From DATAXV01 sp036272915 (GTDB taxonomy: Bacteria; Chloroflexota; Dormibacteria; Dormibacterales; Dormibacteraceae), in assembly GCA_036272915.1 (NCBI GenBank), contig DATAXV010000083.1, positions 1 through 17,969 of the forward strand: DNA of 17,969 bases. The letters are read 5' to 3'. Position 1 is the stretch's first letter; each line of letters starts with the position of its first letter. Made by a program: the position numbers and the translations under genes. The notes under the pieces are model-generated. The model was given only the letters and a program-made list of their open reading frames with translations, ran no database searches and was not told the DNA's origin. Below, piece after piece: positions 1 through 7,442 of the stretch.

Positions 1-691
1 CGAGATGATATTCGAGCTGGGACTCCAGGACCCCCTCGACCTCGGCCAGAATGTCCCCCTCCAGCCGCAGGCGCAGGAAGAGGGCGCGGTCGCCCTCCAC
101 CATCACCCGCAGCACCTTGATCCCCTGCACCGACACCGCCGTCATCTCCAGATGCTCGCAGTCGGCGCAGAGGAGCCCGCCGGCGGCGGCGACGAACGGC
201 GCCGGCCCCGGTGCCAGCGGCTTCTGGCAGGAGGCGCAGAGGCGCAGCTGGGGCGTGTAGCCGAGCACCTCCAGGGCCCGGGCGCAGAACCAGGCCGAGC
301 CGCGGCGGGGATCGTCCTCTCCGGCCAGGTCGTCGAGGGCGCCGGCGGCTAGCTCGAAGACCTCCGCCGCCGGGTGGCGCTCCTCGCAGACGCGGTCGGC
401 GAGCTCCGCCACCAGCCCGGCGTAGGCGGTCCGCTCGACCTCGGCGGCGACGCGCGGCCCGGGCGGGCGCACCGCCTCGGTGATCACGTCCAGGTTCCGG
501 CCCCTGGCCAGCTGCACCTCGATCCGGGAGAAGAGCTCGAGCGAGCCGGCCAGGCGGCTGCCGCTCCGGCGGACCCCGCGGGCGATCGCGCCGACCTTGC
601 CGTGCTCTCGCGTGAGCAGGGTGTAGATGCGATCGGTCTCGCCGTAGTCGAGCTTGCGGATGATCAGGGCCTGGTCCCGGTAGGTGCTGAT
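1..691 (-). CDS. recO: DNA repair protein RecO (C-terminus beyond the window)
   Basis: RecO promotes annealing and RecA loading in the RecFOR recombinational repair pathway. The reading frame gives an N-terminal OB-fold segment beginning ISTYRDQALIIRKLDYGE and continuing with TLLTREHGKVGAIARGV, which is typical of the family. Later comes a zinc-binding motif with two CxxC pairs, LCASC and LCADC, near residues 155-180, as in many RecO proteins. The frame is still open at base 1 (about 230 codons visible), so the extreme C-terminus is missing. The start is odd. An in-frame TAG lies at 703-701 and no ATG, GTG or TTG follows before the conserved region, so the best start by alignment is an ATC at 691-689. 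A TAGAGT box ends 6 nt before it. Either the gene starts on a rare AUC or one base is wrong. The gene is divergent from moaD-moaE. Confidence 0.92.
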   Translation of the reverse strand, partial: MSTYRDQALIIRKLDYGETDRIYTLLTREHGKVGAIARGVRRSGSRLAGSLELFSRIEVQLARGRNLDVITEAVRPPGPRVAAEVERTAYAGLVAELADRVCEERHPAAEVFELAAGALDDLAGEDDPRRGSAWFCARALEVLGYTPQLRLCASCQKPLAPGPAPFVAAAGGLLCADCEHLEMTAVSVQGIKVLRVMVEGDRALFLRLRLEGDILAEVEGVLESQLEYHL

Positions 692-697
692 GTCCGA

Positions 698-703
698 ACT
701 CTA
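698..703 (-). promoter_or_regulatory. Candidate -10 box of recO, leaderless arrangement
   Basis: TAGAGT on the minus strand matches the TANNNT pattern of a -10 element and ends 6 nt before the ATC where RecO homology begins. Transcription would then start at, or within a base or so of, the first codon. There is no convincing -35 hexamer and no strong ribosome-binding site. The same TAG is the in-frame stop that limits the N-terminus of recO. Confidence 0.35.
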
Positions 704-818
704 AGGAACGAGCGCGCCGTCCGCCGCGCCCCGCCCCATCGCGGCGACCGGAACCACCCGGAGGCGGGACTCATGGGTCCCGGTCGGGACCCTGGTCTCG
801 GGCCGGCCGACCCGACGG

Positions 819-824
819 TAGACT
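819..824 (+). promoter_or_regulatory. Candidate -10 box of the moaD-moaE gene
   Basis: TAGACT ends 9 nt before the ATG at 834, and no Shine-Dalgarno sequence is visible in between. This fits a leaderless or very short-leader transcript. No good -35 element was found, so this rests on a six-base match and its spacing. Confidence 0.35.
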
Positions 825-833
825 CAGAGCCGA

Positions 834-1520
834 ATGGTCACTGCGCTGCTCTTCGCGCGGCTGCGCGAACAGGCGGGTACGAACAGCGAGACGCTGCCCA
901 TGATCGAGGGCGAGACCATCCTCGACATGTATCGGCGGCTGCGAGGCCTCCACCCGATGCTGGAGCCGGACACCAGCCTGATTCGGCCGGCGCGGCACGA
1001 GGAGTTCGCCGCCTGGGCGGAGCCGGTCGCCGACGGTGACGAGATCGCCTTCCTCCCTCCCGTCAGCGGAGGCCTTGACGACCTCGTCGACGTCACCCGC
1101 GAGCCGATCGACATAGGCCAGACCGAGGCCGCCGTCTCCCACCCCGGGGCGGGCGCCGTGGTCAGCTTCAGCGGCATCGTCAGGGACAACAACCGGGGCG
1201 AGTCGGTCACGCACCTCGAGTACGAGGCGTACGAGCCGATGGCCAGGAGCGAGCTGCGGCGGATCGCCGCCGAGGTCGCCGCGCACTGGCCGGGCACCAG
1301 GGTCGCGGTGCTGCACCGGATCGGCCGCCTCGAGATCGGCGACGCGTCGGTCGTGATCTCCGTCTCCTCCCCACACCGCGCCGCCGCCTTCGAGGGCTGC
1401 CGGCACGTCATCGAGCGGATCAAGGAGACGGTCCCGATCTGGAAGCGGGAGTACGCCGGATCGGGAGAGGTCTGGATCGAGGGCCCGACCGCGCACCCGG
1501 CTGGGGACCCGACGCGGTAG
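834..1520 (+). CDS. moaX: Fused molybdopterin synthase, MoaD domain followed by MoaE domain
   Basis: Molybdopterin synthase adds two sulfurs to cyclic pyranopterin monophosphate to make molybdopterin for the molybdenum cofactor. It normally consists of separate MoaD (sulfur carrier) and MoaE (catalytic) chains. This 228-residue protein carries both. Residues 1-80 are MoaD-like (ALLFARLREQAG) and end in the diagnostic PPVSGG with Gly79-Gly80. Residues 81-228 are MoaE-like, with FSGIVRD, HRIGRLEIGD, SSPHR and IKETVPIWKRE. Lys197 and Lys204 match the two catalytic lysines of E. coli MoaE (119 and 126). The MoaD tail must be free to be adenylated and thiocarboxylated, so the chain probably has to be cut after Gly80, as reported for mycobacterial MoaX. 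The gene stands alone, with no other moa genes in view, and converges on ackA. Confidence 0.93.
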   Translation: MVTALLFARLREQAGTNSETLPMIEGETILDMYRRLRGLHPMLEPDTSLIRPARHEEFAAWAEPVADGDEIAFLPPVSGGLDDLVDVTREPIDIGQTEAAVSHPGAGAVVSFSGIVRDNNRGESVTHLEYEAYEPMARSELRRIAAEVAAHWPGTRVAVLHRIGRLEIGDASVVISVSSPHRAAAFEGCRHVIERIKETVPIWKREYAGSGEVWIEGPTAHPAGDPTR

Positions 1521-1547
1521 CACGCCCGCCCGTGGGGTGCCTGCTCG

Positions 1548-2639
1548 CTACGCTCCGAGCACCGCTCTCGTCTGGCGGGCGATCTCCAGGTCCTCCCTGG
1601 CCTCGATCACGAAGACGCGCACCGGGCCCTCCTGAGCGCCGATATCGGTGTCTCCCCTGGCCCCGTCGTTGGCCGCGCGGTCGAGCCGCACACCCAGGAA
1701 GCCCAGGCCCTCCGCCGCCCGTCCCCTGACCTCGGACGCGTGCTCGCCGACGCCGCCGGTGAAGACCAGCGCGTCCAGCCCGTCCATCGCCGCCGTCATC
1801 GCCGCGACCGAGGCGCGCAGGCGGTGCAGGTAGACGTCGAGGGCGAGGCCCGCCTCGCCGTCACCCGCCGCCGACCGCGTGAGGACCTCGCGCATGTCGG
1901 CGGTCCCGGCCAGGCCGAGGAGCCCCGACTCCTTCTCCAGGGTCCGCGCCAGATCCGCCGCGGGCACCCCGGCGTGCTCCTCGAGCCAGAGCACGAGGCC
2001 GGGATCGACGCTCCCCGAACGGGTGGCCATGACCAGGCCCTCCAGCGGGGTGAAGCCCATCGTGGTGTCGACCGACCGCCCGCCGCGGACGGCGGCGAGG
2101 GAGGCGCCCGCGCCGAGGTGACAGGTGACGGTGCGAAGCTCCTCGACCGGCCGGCCGATGAGGTGGGCGACGTGATGCGAGGCGTATTCGTGCGACAGCC
2201 CGTGGAAGCCGTAGCGCCGGAGGTTCCACCGGTCCCGCCATTCCCGGGGCAGGCCATAGGTCGCCGCCGCCGGCGGGATCGTGCTGTGGAAGGCGGTGTC
2301 GAAGCAGGCGACGGCGGGAACACCCGGCAGCGCCGCGCTCACGGCATCCAGTCCGGCGAGCGACTTGGGCTGGTGGAGCGGAGCCAGGTCGACGAGCTCG
2401 CGGAGCCGCCTGACCACCGAGTCGTCGATCAGCACCGGCCGCGAGAAGTCGGTGCCGCCGTGGACGATCCGGTGGCCGACGGCGTCGGCCCGGCCGAGGT
2501 CACCGAGCTCGCCGGTCAGGGTCCCGTCGTCGGGATCATCCCCGGGCGGTGGCAGGTCCCTGGAGGCGATGACGTCCTCCCCCTCGAGCAGGCGGACCTT
2601 GAGGCTGCTCGAGCCGGCGTTGACGACGAGGACCCTCAT
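1548..2639 (-). CDS. ackA: Acetate kinase
   Basis: AckA transfers phosphate between acetyl phosphate and ADP, giving acetate and ATP in the cytoplasm. The 363-residue protein starts MRVLVVNAGSSSLK with the ASKHA-fold Asn7. It then shows GHRIVHGG (Arg57), APLHQP (His89), CFDTAFH (Asp114), RYGFHGLSH (His146), HLGAGAS, ATRSGSVDPG (Arg207) and a C-terminal FTGGVGEHA. These are the family's substrate and nucleotide motifs in order. The length is somewhat below the usual 400 or so, from shorter loops rather than a lost motif. The ATG overlaps the stop of the upstream phosphoketolase as ATGA, so the two are translationally coupled. Phosphoketolase makes acetyl phosphate and this enzyme converts it to ATP. 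The phosphotransacetylase more often seen beside ackA is absent here. Confidence 0.96.
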   Translation of the reverse strand: MRVLVVNAGSSSLKVRLLEGEDVIASRDLPPPGDDPDDGTLTGELGDLGRADAVGHRIVHGGTDFSRPVLIDDSVVRRLRELVDLAPLHQPKSLAGLDAVSAALPGVPAVACFDTAFHSTIPPAAATYGLPREWRDRWNLRRYGFHGLSHEYASHHVAHLIGRPVEELRTVTCHLGAGASLAAVRGGRSVDTTMGFTPLEGLVMATRSGSVDPGLVLWLEEHAGVPAADLARTLEKESGLLGLAGTADMREVLTRSAAGDGEAGLALDVYLHRLRASVAAMTAAMDGLDALVFTGGVGEHASEVRGRAAEGLGFLGVRLDRAANDGARGDTDIGAQEGPVRVFVIEAREDLEIARQTRAVLGA

Positions 2640-5026
2640 CGCCCCGCAGCCGGCCACTTCCAGTCGCTGATCTCGGGCGGGTCCTCCCCCTCGAGGCGGG
2701 TGTAGGCCCGGCTGGAGAGGCGCAGGTCGTTCATCTCCTGGCGGACGTGGGCGGCACGGGCGCCGAGACCGGGGACGCGGTCGATGACGTCCATGACCAG
2801 GTGATAGCGGTCGAGGTCGTTGAGCATGACCATGTCGAAGGGCGTCGTGGTCGTGCCCTCCTCCTTGTAGCCGCGGACGTGCATGTTGTCGTGGTTGGTG
2901 CGCCGGTAGGTGAGCCGGTGGATGAGGGCGGGATAGCCGTGGTAGGCGAAGATCACCGGCTTGTCGGGGGTGAAGAGCGAATCGAACTCGTGCTCGGAGA
3001 GCCCGTGCGGATGCTCCTCCTGGGGCACCAGCCGCATCAGGTCGACGACGTTGATCACCCTGACCTTGAGATCGGGGAAGCGCCGCCGGACGAGGTCGAC
3101 GGCGGCCAGCGTCTCCATCGTCGGGATGTCGCCGCAGCAGGCCATGACCACGTCCGGCTCCTGGTCGCCGTCGTTGCTCGCCCAGTTCCAGATGCCGAGG
3201 CCGCGCGTGCAGTGGAGGATCGCCTCCTCCATCGTCAGCCAGCTCAGCGAGGGCTGCTTGCCGGCCACGATCAGGTTGACGTAGTTGCGGCTGCGCAGGC
3301 AGTGGTCGGCGACCGAGAGCAGGCAGTTGGCGTCGGGCGGGAGGTAGACGCGGATGATCTCCGCCTTCTTGTTGACGACGTGGTCGATGAAGCCCGGGTC
3401 CTGGTGGGAGAAGCCGTTGTGGTCCTGCCGCCAGACCAGCGAGGAGAGCAGGTAGTTGAGGGAGGCCACGGGGCGCCGCCAGGGGATGCCGCGGGTGACC
3501 TTCAGCCACTTCGCGTGCTGGTTGAACATCGAGTCGACGATGTGGATGAAGGCCTCGTAGCAGTTGAAGAGGCCATGGCGGCCGGTGAGCAGGTAGCCCT
3601 CCAGCCAGCCCTGGCACTGGTGCTCGGAGAGCACCTCCATGACCCGGCCGTCCGGCGCCAGGTTCTCGTCGACCGGCAGCGTCGCCTCCTCCCAGACCTT
3701 GCCCGTCGCCTGGTAGACGGCGTCGAGCCGGTTGGAGGCGGTCTCGTCCGGCCCGAAGAGGCGGAAGTTGTGCGGGTTGCGCCGGGTCACGTCGCGGAGG
3801 AAGCGGCCGAGGACGCGAGTCGCCTCGCTGACCACCGTGCCCGGCTGGGGCACCTCGACGGCGTAGTCGCGGAAGTCGGGAAGGGACAGGCTCTGGAGGA
3901 GCAGGCCGCCGTTGGCGTGAGGGTTGGCGCTCATCCGGCGGTCGCCGCGGGGCGGCAGCTCGGTGAGGTCGCTGCGCAGCGCGCCCTCCTCGTCGAAGAG
4001 CTCCTCGGGGCGGTAGCTCCGCATCCAGGAGTCGAGCTTGGCGAGGTGGTCGGGGTTGGTCCTCACCTCCGCCATCGGTACCTGATGCGAGCGCCAGGTG
4101 CCCTCGGTGGGCAGGCCGTCGACCTCCTTCGGCCCGGTCCACCCCTTGGGGGTGCGCAGGACGATCATCGGCCAGCGCGGCCGCTCGCCGCGCCCCTCCG
4201 TTCGCGCCCGCCGCTGGATCGCGTCGATCCGGTCCAGGACCCGGTCGAGCGCCGCCGCCATCAGCTGATGGGTGGGCTCGGGGTCGTGGCCCTCGACGTA
4301 GACCGGGTCGTAGCCGTAGCCGCGCAGGAGCGAGGTGAGCTCCTCCTCGGGCAGGCGGGCGAGGATCGTCGGGTTGGCGATCTTCCAGCCGTTGAGGTGG
4401 AGGATGGGCAGGACGGCGCCGTCCCGGGTCGGGTCGATGAACTTGTTCGAGTGCCAGCCGGTGGCCAGCGGTCCGGTCTCGGCCTCACCGTCCCCGACCA
4501 CGCAGCAGACGAGCAGGTCGGGGTTGTCGAAGGCGGCGCCGTAGGCGTGGGCCAGCGAGTAGCCGAGCTCCCCGCCCTCGTGGATCGAGCCCGGGGTCTC
4601 AGGGGCGACATGACTGGGGATGCCGCCGGGAAAGGAGAACTGGCGGAAGAGCAGCCGCATCCCCTCCTCGTCCCTGCTCACCTCGGGGTAGAGCTCGGAG
4701 TAGGTGCCCTCGAGGTAGGCGTTGGCGACCAGCGCCGGGCCGCCGTGCCCGGGTCCGATCACGTACATGGCGTCGAGATCGCGCCGCCTGATCGCCCGGT
4801 TCATGTGCGCGTAGACGAAGTTGAGACCGGGAGTCGTCCCCCAGTGGCCGAGCAACCGCGGCTTGACGTGCTCGGGCCGCAGCGGCGAGCGGAGCAGCGG
4901 GTTGGCGAGCAGATAGATCTGGCCCACCGACAGATAGTTCGCCGCCCGCCAGTAGGCGTCGATCAGGCGAAGCTCCGGTTCGCTCAGGGGTCCGGCGACT
5001 GCGGTCTGACTGCCTTCAGCGGTCAT
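2636..5026 (-). CDS. xfp: Xylulose-5-phosphate / fructose-6-phosphate phosphoketolase
   Basis: This thiamine-diphosphate enzyme splits xylulose-5-phosphate (and often fructose-6-phosphate) with inorganic phosphate into acetyl phosphate and glyceraldehyde-3-phosphate (or erythrose-4-phosphate). The 796 residues match the family's full length of about 800. Visible landmarks are GHWGTTPGLNF (60-70), GPGHGGPA (91-98), the first signature EGGELGYSLAHAYG (150-163), the ThDP/Mg signature GDGEAETGPLATGWHSNKF (178-196), FGPDETASNRL and SVADHCLRSRNYVN. The C-terminal domain holds YHGYP and NHDNMHVRGY. The ATG at 5026 has a strong GGAGGAG ribosome site 9 nt upstream. It is the first gene of a two-gene operon with ackA. 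Dual versus single substrate specificity cannot be decided from sequence alone. Confidence 0.97.
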   Translation of the reverse strand: MTAEGSQTAVAGPLSEPELRLIDAYWRAANYLSVGQIYLLANPLLRSPLRPEHVKPRLLGHWGTTPGLNFVYAHMNRAIRRRDLDAMYVIGPGHGGPALVANAYLEGTYSELYPEVSRDEEGMRLLFRQFSFPGGIPSHVAPETPGSIHEGGELGYSLAHAYGAAFDNPDLLVCCVVGDGEAETGPLATGWHSNKFIDPTRDGAVLPILHLNGWKIANPTILARLPEEELTSLLRGYGYDPVYVEGHDPEPTHQLMAAALDRVLDRIDAIQRRARTEGRGERPRWPMIVLRTPKGWTGPKEVDGLPTEGTWRSHQVPMAEVRTNPDHLAKLDSWMRSYRPEELFDEEGALRSDLTELPPRGDRRMSANPHANGGLLLQSLSLPDFRDYAVEVPQPGTVVSEATRVLGRFLRDVTRRNPHNFRLFGPDETASNRLDAVYQATGKVWEEATLPVDENLAPDGRVMEVLSEHQCQGWLEGYLLTGRHGLFNCYEAFIHIVDSMFNQHAKWLKVTRGIPWRRPVASLNYLLSSLVWRQDHNGFSHQDPGFIDHVVNKKAEIIRVYLPPDANCLLSVADHCLRSRNYVNLIVAGKQPSLSWLTMEEAILHCTRGLGIWNWASNDGDQEPDVVMACCGDIPTMETLAAVDLVRRRFPDLKVRVINVVDLMRLVPQEEHPHGLSEHEFDSLFTPDKPVIFAYHGYPALIHRLTYRRTNHDNMHVRGYKEEGTTTTPFDMVMLNDLDRYHLVMDVIDRVPGLGARAAHVRQEMNDLRLSSRAYTRLEGEDPPEISDWKWPAAGR

Positions 5027-5035
5027 CGGATTGAA

Positions 5036-5042
5036 CTCCTCC
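5036..5042 (-). promoter_or_regulatory. Strong ribosome binding site of xfp
   Basis: GGAGGAG lies 9 nt upstream of the ATG at 5026 and is a near-complete anti-16S match. It confirms the start. It also contrasts with the neighbouring genes that appear to have no Shine-Dalgarno, which suggests that xfp is meant to be well translated. Confidence 0.7.
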
Positions 5043-5229
5043 GTTGCAGCACGCGCACAGGAATCGCACGCACGTCCCAGCCCGCGATAGAGACGCCACC
5101 GTGGTCGCCGTCGAGTCCGCCTCCCCGCGCCGGGGGACCTGGCGCCTCCAGCTTACTTGGACGGCAACGGTCACACTGGGCTTGATTTCGACTGTTAACC
5201 GTTCACTAACGGACGGCGTACAGAGGGTG

Positions 5230-5245
5230 TGTGATCACGATCACA
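5230..5245. promoter_or_regulatory. CRP/FNR-family operator-like palindrome
   Basis: The 16-mer TGTGATCACGATCACA is two perfect 7-bp inverted arms (TGTGATC and GATCACA) separated by AC. It fits the TGTGA-N6-TCACA consensus of CRP-type regulators exactly. Its centre is about 110 bp from the mgtC start and 211 bp from the xfp start, so it could act on either gene. No regulator gene is present in the window. The assignment to a cAMP receptor protein is an inference from the consensus. Confidence 0.6.
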
Positions 5246-5347
5246 GAGCGGTCTCGCCCCGAGGCCCGATCGTGGAATGTTGACGGCGCGCCGCTTGTGT
5301 GATCGACGCTTCCAAGGCGGGCCGGCTAGCTTGGAGGTGCGTCGACC

Positions 5348-6070
5348 ATGCACGACACGGTGTTCTGGGGTCTCGCCGAGGCGACCGGCAACGGATGGCA
5401 GCAGCTGGTCGAGCTCGCCATGGCCCTCATCCTCTCCTCCCTGATCGGCCTGGAGCGGGCGGTCCGCCGCCGCGACGCCGGCCTCCGCACCTACGCCCTG
5501 GTCGGCGTCGGGTCGGCACTCTTCCTCCTCGTCAGCGAATACGGGTTCCAGGAGGTGACCCGCGCCAACCTGGTCATCCTCGACCCCTCTCGTGTCGCCG
5601 CCCAGATCGTGACCGGCATCGGCTTCCTGGGCGGCGCCCTGATCTTCAAGGACAGGGGATTCATCCGCGGGCTGACCACCGCCGCCGCGGTCTGGGTCGC
5701 GGCCGCGGTGGGCATGGCCTGTGCGGCCGGGCTGCCGGTGCTCGCCGTGGCCACCACCGCCGCCTACTTCCTGGTCGTCTTCGGCTACACCTGGCTGCGG
5801 CGGACGCTCCACCTCGCCGCCGGCCCGGCCAGCCTGTCCATCGCCTACCGCGACGGCCGTGGGATCCTGCGCCAGATCCTGGCCGAGTGCACCGGCCACG
5901 GGTTCACCGTCGGCGAGCTGTCATCGGAGGAGATCGACCCGGACCAGGTCGACGGCGACCGGGCGGTCCGGGTCGTGCTCGAACTCCGCGGGCGGGGGGC
6001 GGTGACGGAGCTGGCCGGCGACCTCCAGGAGCTGGACGGCGTCCTCAAGGTCGGCACCGAGGCGGACTGA
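5348..6070 (+). CDS. mgtC: MgtC/SapB-family membrane protein
   Basis: MgtC-family proteins sit in the inner membrane. In pathogens they support growth at low Mg2+ and modulate ATP synthase, and their role in free-living bacteria is less clear. The 240-residue protein has hydrophobic segments at about residues 18-36, 47-60, 80-98 and 108-145. The family signatures SSLIGLERAVRRRDAGLRTY, ALVGVGSALF, VTGIGFLGGALIFKD and IRGLTTAAAVWV are clear. A soluble C-terminal domain (about 160-240) resembles the ACT-like tail of longer MgtC proteins. The ATG is preceded by GGAGGTG 8 nt upstream, which supports this start. The gene converges on a CorC/CNNM gene with only 15 bp between them. The symbol reflects family membership, not proven function. 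Confidence 0.9.
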   Translation: MHDTVFWGLAEATGNGWQQLVELAMALILSSLIGLERAVRRRDAGLRTYALVGVGSALFLLVSEYGFQEVTRANLVILDPSRVAAQIVTGIGFLGGALIFKDRGFIRGLTTAAAVWVAAAVGMACAAGLPVLAVATTAAYFLVVFGYTWLRRTLHLAAGPASLSIAYRDGRGILRQILAECTGHGFTVGELSSEEIDPDQVDGDRAVRVVLELRGRGAVTELAGDLQELDGVLKVGTEAD

Positions 6071-6085
6071 GGAGGAGCGCAGAGG

Positions 6086-7432
6086 TCAGCCCTCGCGGTT
6101 CTCCTGGCTTCTCGCGGCCCTGGGCTCGGGCGCCCTCAGCCCGGCGTCGATCAGCGCCTCCTCGGGCCACGGCTTGGTCGACTCGAGCCGGACGCGGAGG
6201 ATGCGATAGCCGGTGACCGCCTCCACCGTCCAGCGGACGGCGCCGCTCTGGAAGGTGGTGCCCGCCGCCGGGAAGCGGCCCAGGGTGGCCAGCACGTAGC
6301 CGCCGACGGAGTCGTAGTCGTCGCTCTCCTCGACGCCCAGCTCGAGGACCTCGTTGAGCTCGGCGATCGAGAATCGGGCGTCGACCACGGCCTGGGTCTC
6401 GCTGATGACGTGGAGCTGCTCCTCCTCGGCGACGTCGTACTCGTCGCGGATCTCGCCGACGATCTCCTCGAGCAGATCCTCGAGCGTCACCAGCCCGGCG
6501 GTGCCGCCGTACTCGTCGAGGACGATCACCATGTGCACCCGCTGCGCCTGCATCTCGTGCAGCAGCTCGTCGACCTTCTTCGACTCCGGCGTGTAGGTGA
6601 TCGGCCGCATCAGCTGCTCGAGCCGGAACTCCGGCCGCGGCTCCTGGGCCAGGAAGCGGAGCAGGTCCTTGGCATGGATGACGCCGACGATCCGGTCCAG
6701 GTCGTGCTCGAAGACGGGGAGCCGGGTGTGCGGGCTGTTGCGAACGATCTCGATGATCCGCTCCAGGCTCAGCTCCCGGTCGATGGCGTCGATGTCGGTG
6801 CGCGGGACCATGACCTCCCGCACCGCCTTGTCGCCGATCTCGATGATGCCGTGGATCATCTCCCGCTCCTCGCCCTCGATCACGCCCTCCTCCTCCGACA
6901 CGTGGAGCAGCGTCATCAGCTCCTCCTCGGTCAGGTAGGGGGCGTGGGCGGCACGGCCGCCGGTCACGGCGCGGGCGATGATCGTGATCGTCCAGATCAC
7001 CGGGCGGAGCACGCGACTCAGCGCGTTGACGATCGGCGCCGCCGCCAGCGAGATCCGCTCGGCGTTGCGCAGCGCCAGCGACTTGGGCGTGACCTCGGCG
7101 AAGATCAGGAGGAAGGCGGAGAGGATCAGGGAGGTGATCAGATCGCCGATGAACCCCCAGCCGGCGGGCACGTAGCGGACCGAGAGCAGGGTCGTGGCGA
7201 AGGAGGCGAGGATCAGGGCCACGGTGTTGACGACCAGCACCGTGGAGAGGAAGCGGTTGGGGTCCTGGTGCAGGCGCTCGAGGATCAGCCCCGAGCGGCT
7301 CCCCTCCTCGGCGAGGTGGCGCACGCGGAAGCGTCCGACCGACGTCAGCGCCGTCTCCGTCGCCGAGGCCACGCTGGCGATGACGACGCAGGCGACGAGG
7401 AGAGCTACCTCTCCCCACGTCTCGGGAGGCAT
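6086..7432 (-). CDS. CNNM/CorC (HlyC) family transporter: DUF21, paired CBS and CorC_HlyC domains
   Basis: This family includes bacterial Mg2+ (and Co2+) exporters such as MpfA/CorC, although older annotation calls it hemolysin-like. The 448 residues follow the usual order. An N-terminal DUF21 membrane domain (about 1-165) has ASATETALTSVGRFRVRHLA and FAEVTPKSLAL. The CBS pair (about 185-325) has VREVMVPRTDIDAID, TRLPVFEHDLDRIVG and DEYGGTAGLVTLEDLLEEI. The C-terminal CorC_HlyC domain (about 340-430) has DARFSIAELNEVL and VGGYVLATLGRFP. The ATG lies 10 nt after the prs stop codon. Its ribosome site GAGGA overlaps that TGA, so it is the last gene of a glmU-prs-corC operon. Transport direction and metal are inferred from the family. 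Confidence 0.92.
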   Translation of the reverse strand: MPPETWGEVALLVACVVIASVASATETALTSVGRFRVRHLAEEGSRSGLILERLHQDPNRFLSTVLVVNTVALILASFATTLLSVRYVPAGWGFIGDLITSLILSAFLLIFAEVTPKSLALRNAERISLAAAPIVNALSRVLRPVIWTITIIARAVTGGRAAHAPYLTEEELMTLLHVSEEEGVIEGEEREMIHGIIEIGDKAVREVMVPRTDIDAIDRELSLERIIEIVRNSPHTRLPVFEHDLDRIVGVIHAKDLLRFLAQEPRPEFRLEQLMRPITYTPESKKVDELLHEMQAQRVHMVIVLDEYGGTAGLVTLEDLLEEIVGEIRDEYDVAEEEQLHVISETQAVVDARFSIAELNEVLELGVEESDDYDSVGGYVLATLGRFPAAGTTFQSGAVRWTVEAVTGYRILRVRLESTKPWPEEALIDAGLRAPEPRAARSQENREG

Positions 7433-7442
7433 GGATCAGTCC

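Larger units (their letters stand above)
5027..5347. promoter_or_regulatory. Divergent control region between xfp and mgtC
   Basis: This 321-bp non-coding stretch must carry promoters for xfp-ackA (leftward) and the MgtC-family gene (rightward). It is less GC-rich around 5180-5215. It holds a CRP/FNR-type palindrome at 5230-5245. A second copy of its left part, TGTGTGATC, lies at 5296-5304, starting 68 bp after the first copy at 5228-5236. A small inverted repeat, CCGTT-CACT-AACGG, lies at 5199-5212. A TTGACG at 5280-5285 could be a -35, but no good -10 sits at the right distance. I saw no open reading frame here that I would trust. Confidence 0.6.

Noticed and set aside
2640..4142. N-terminal extension of the acetate kinase frame to 864 residues
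   Set aside because: The extension is an Arg/Pro-rich shadow of xfp. The kinase starts cleanly at MRVLVVNAGSSS with an ATGA overlap.
2747..5185. An 812-codon open frame on the plus strand opposite xfp
   Set aside because: It is a GC-rich shadow. Its product is a low-complexity run of Val, Asp, Gly, Arg and His with no motifs, while the opposite strand encodes an unmistakable phosphoketolase.
5199..5212. Small inverted repeat CCGTT-CACT-AACGG in the xfp-mgtC region
   Set aside because: The 5-bp arms are too short to claim as an operator without comparison to relatives.
5195..5899. A 234-codon minus-strand frame across the mgtC start and the control region
   Set aside because: It has no recognisable domain and a Gly/Asp/Glu-rich shadow composition, and it conflicts with a clear MgtC gene that has a good ribosome site.
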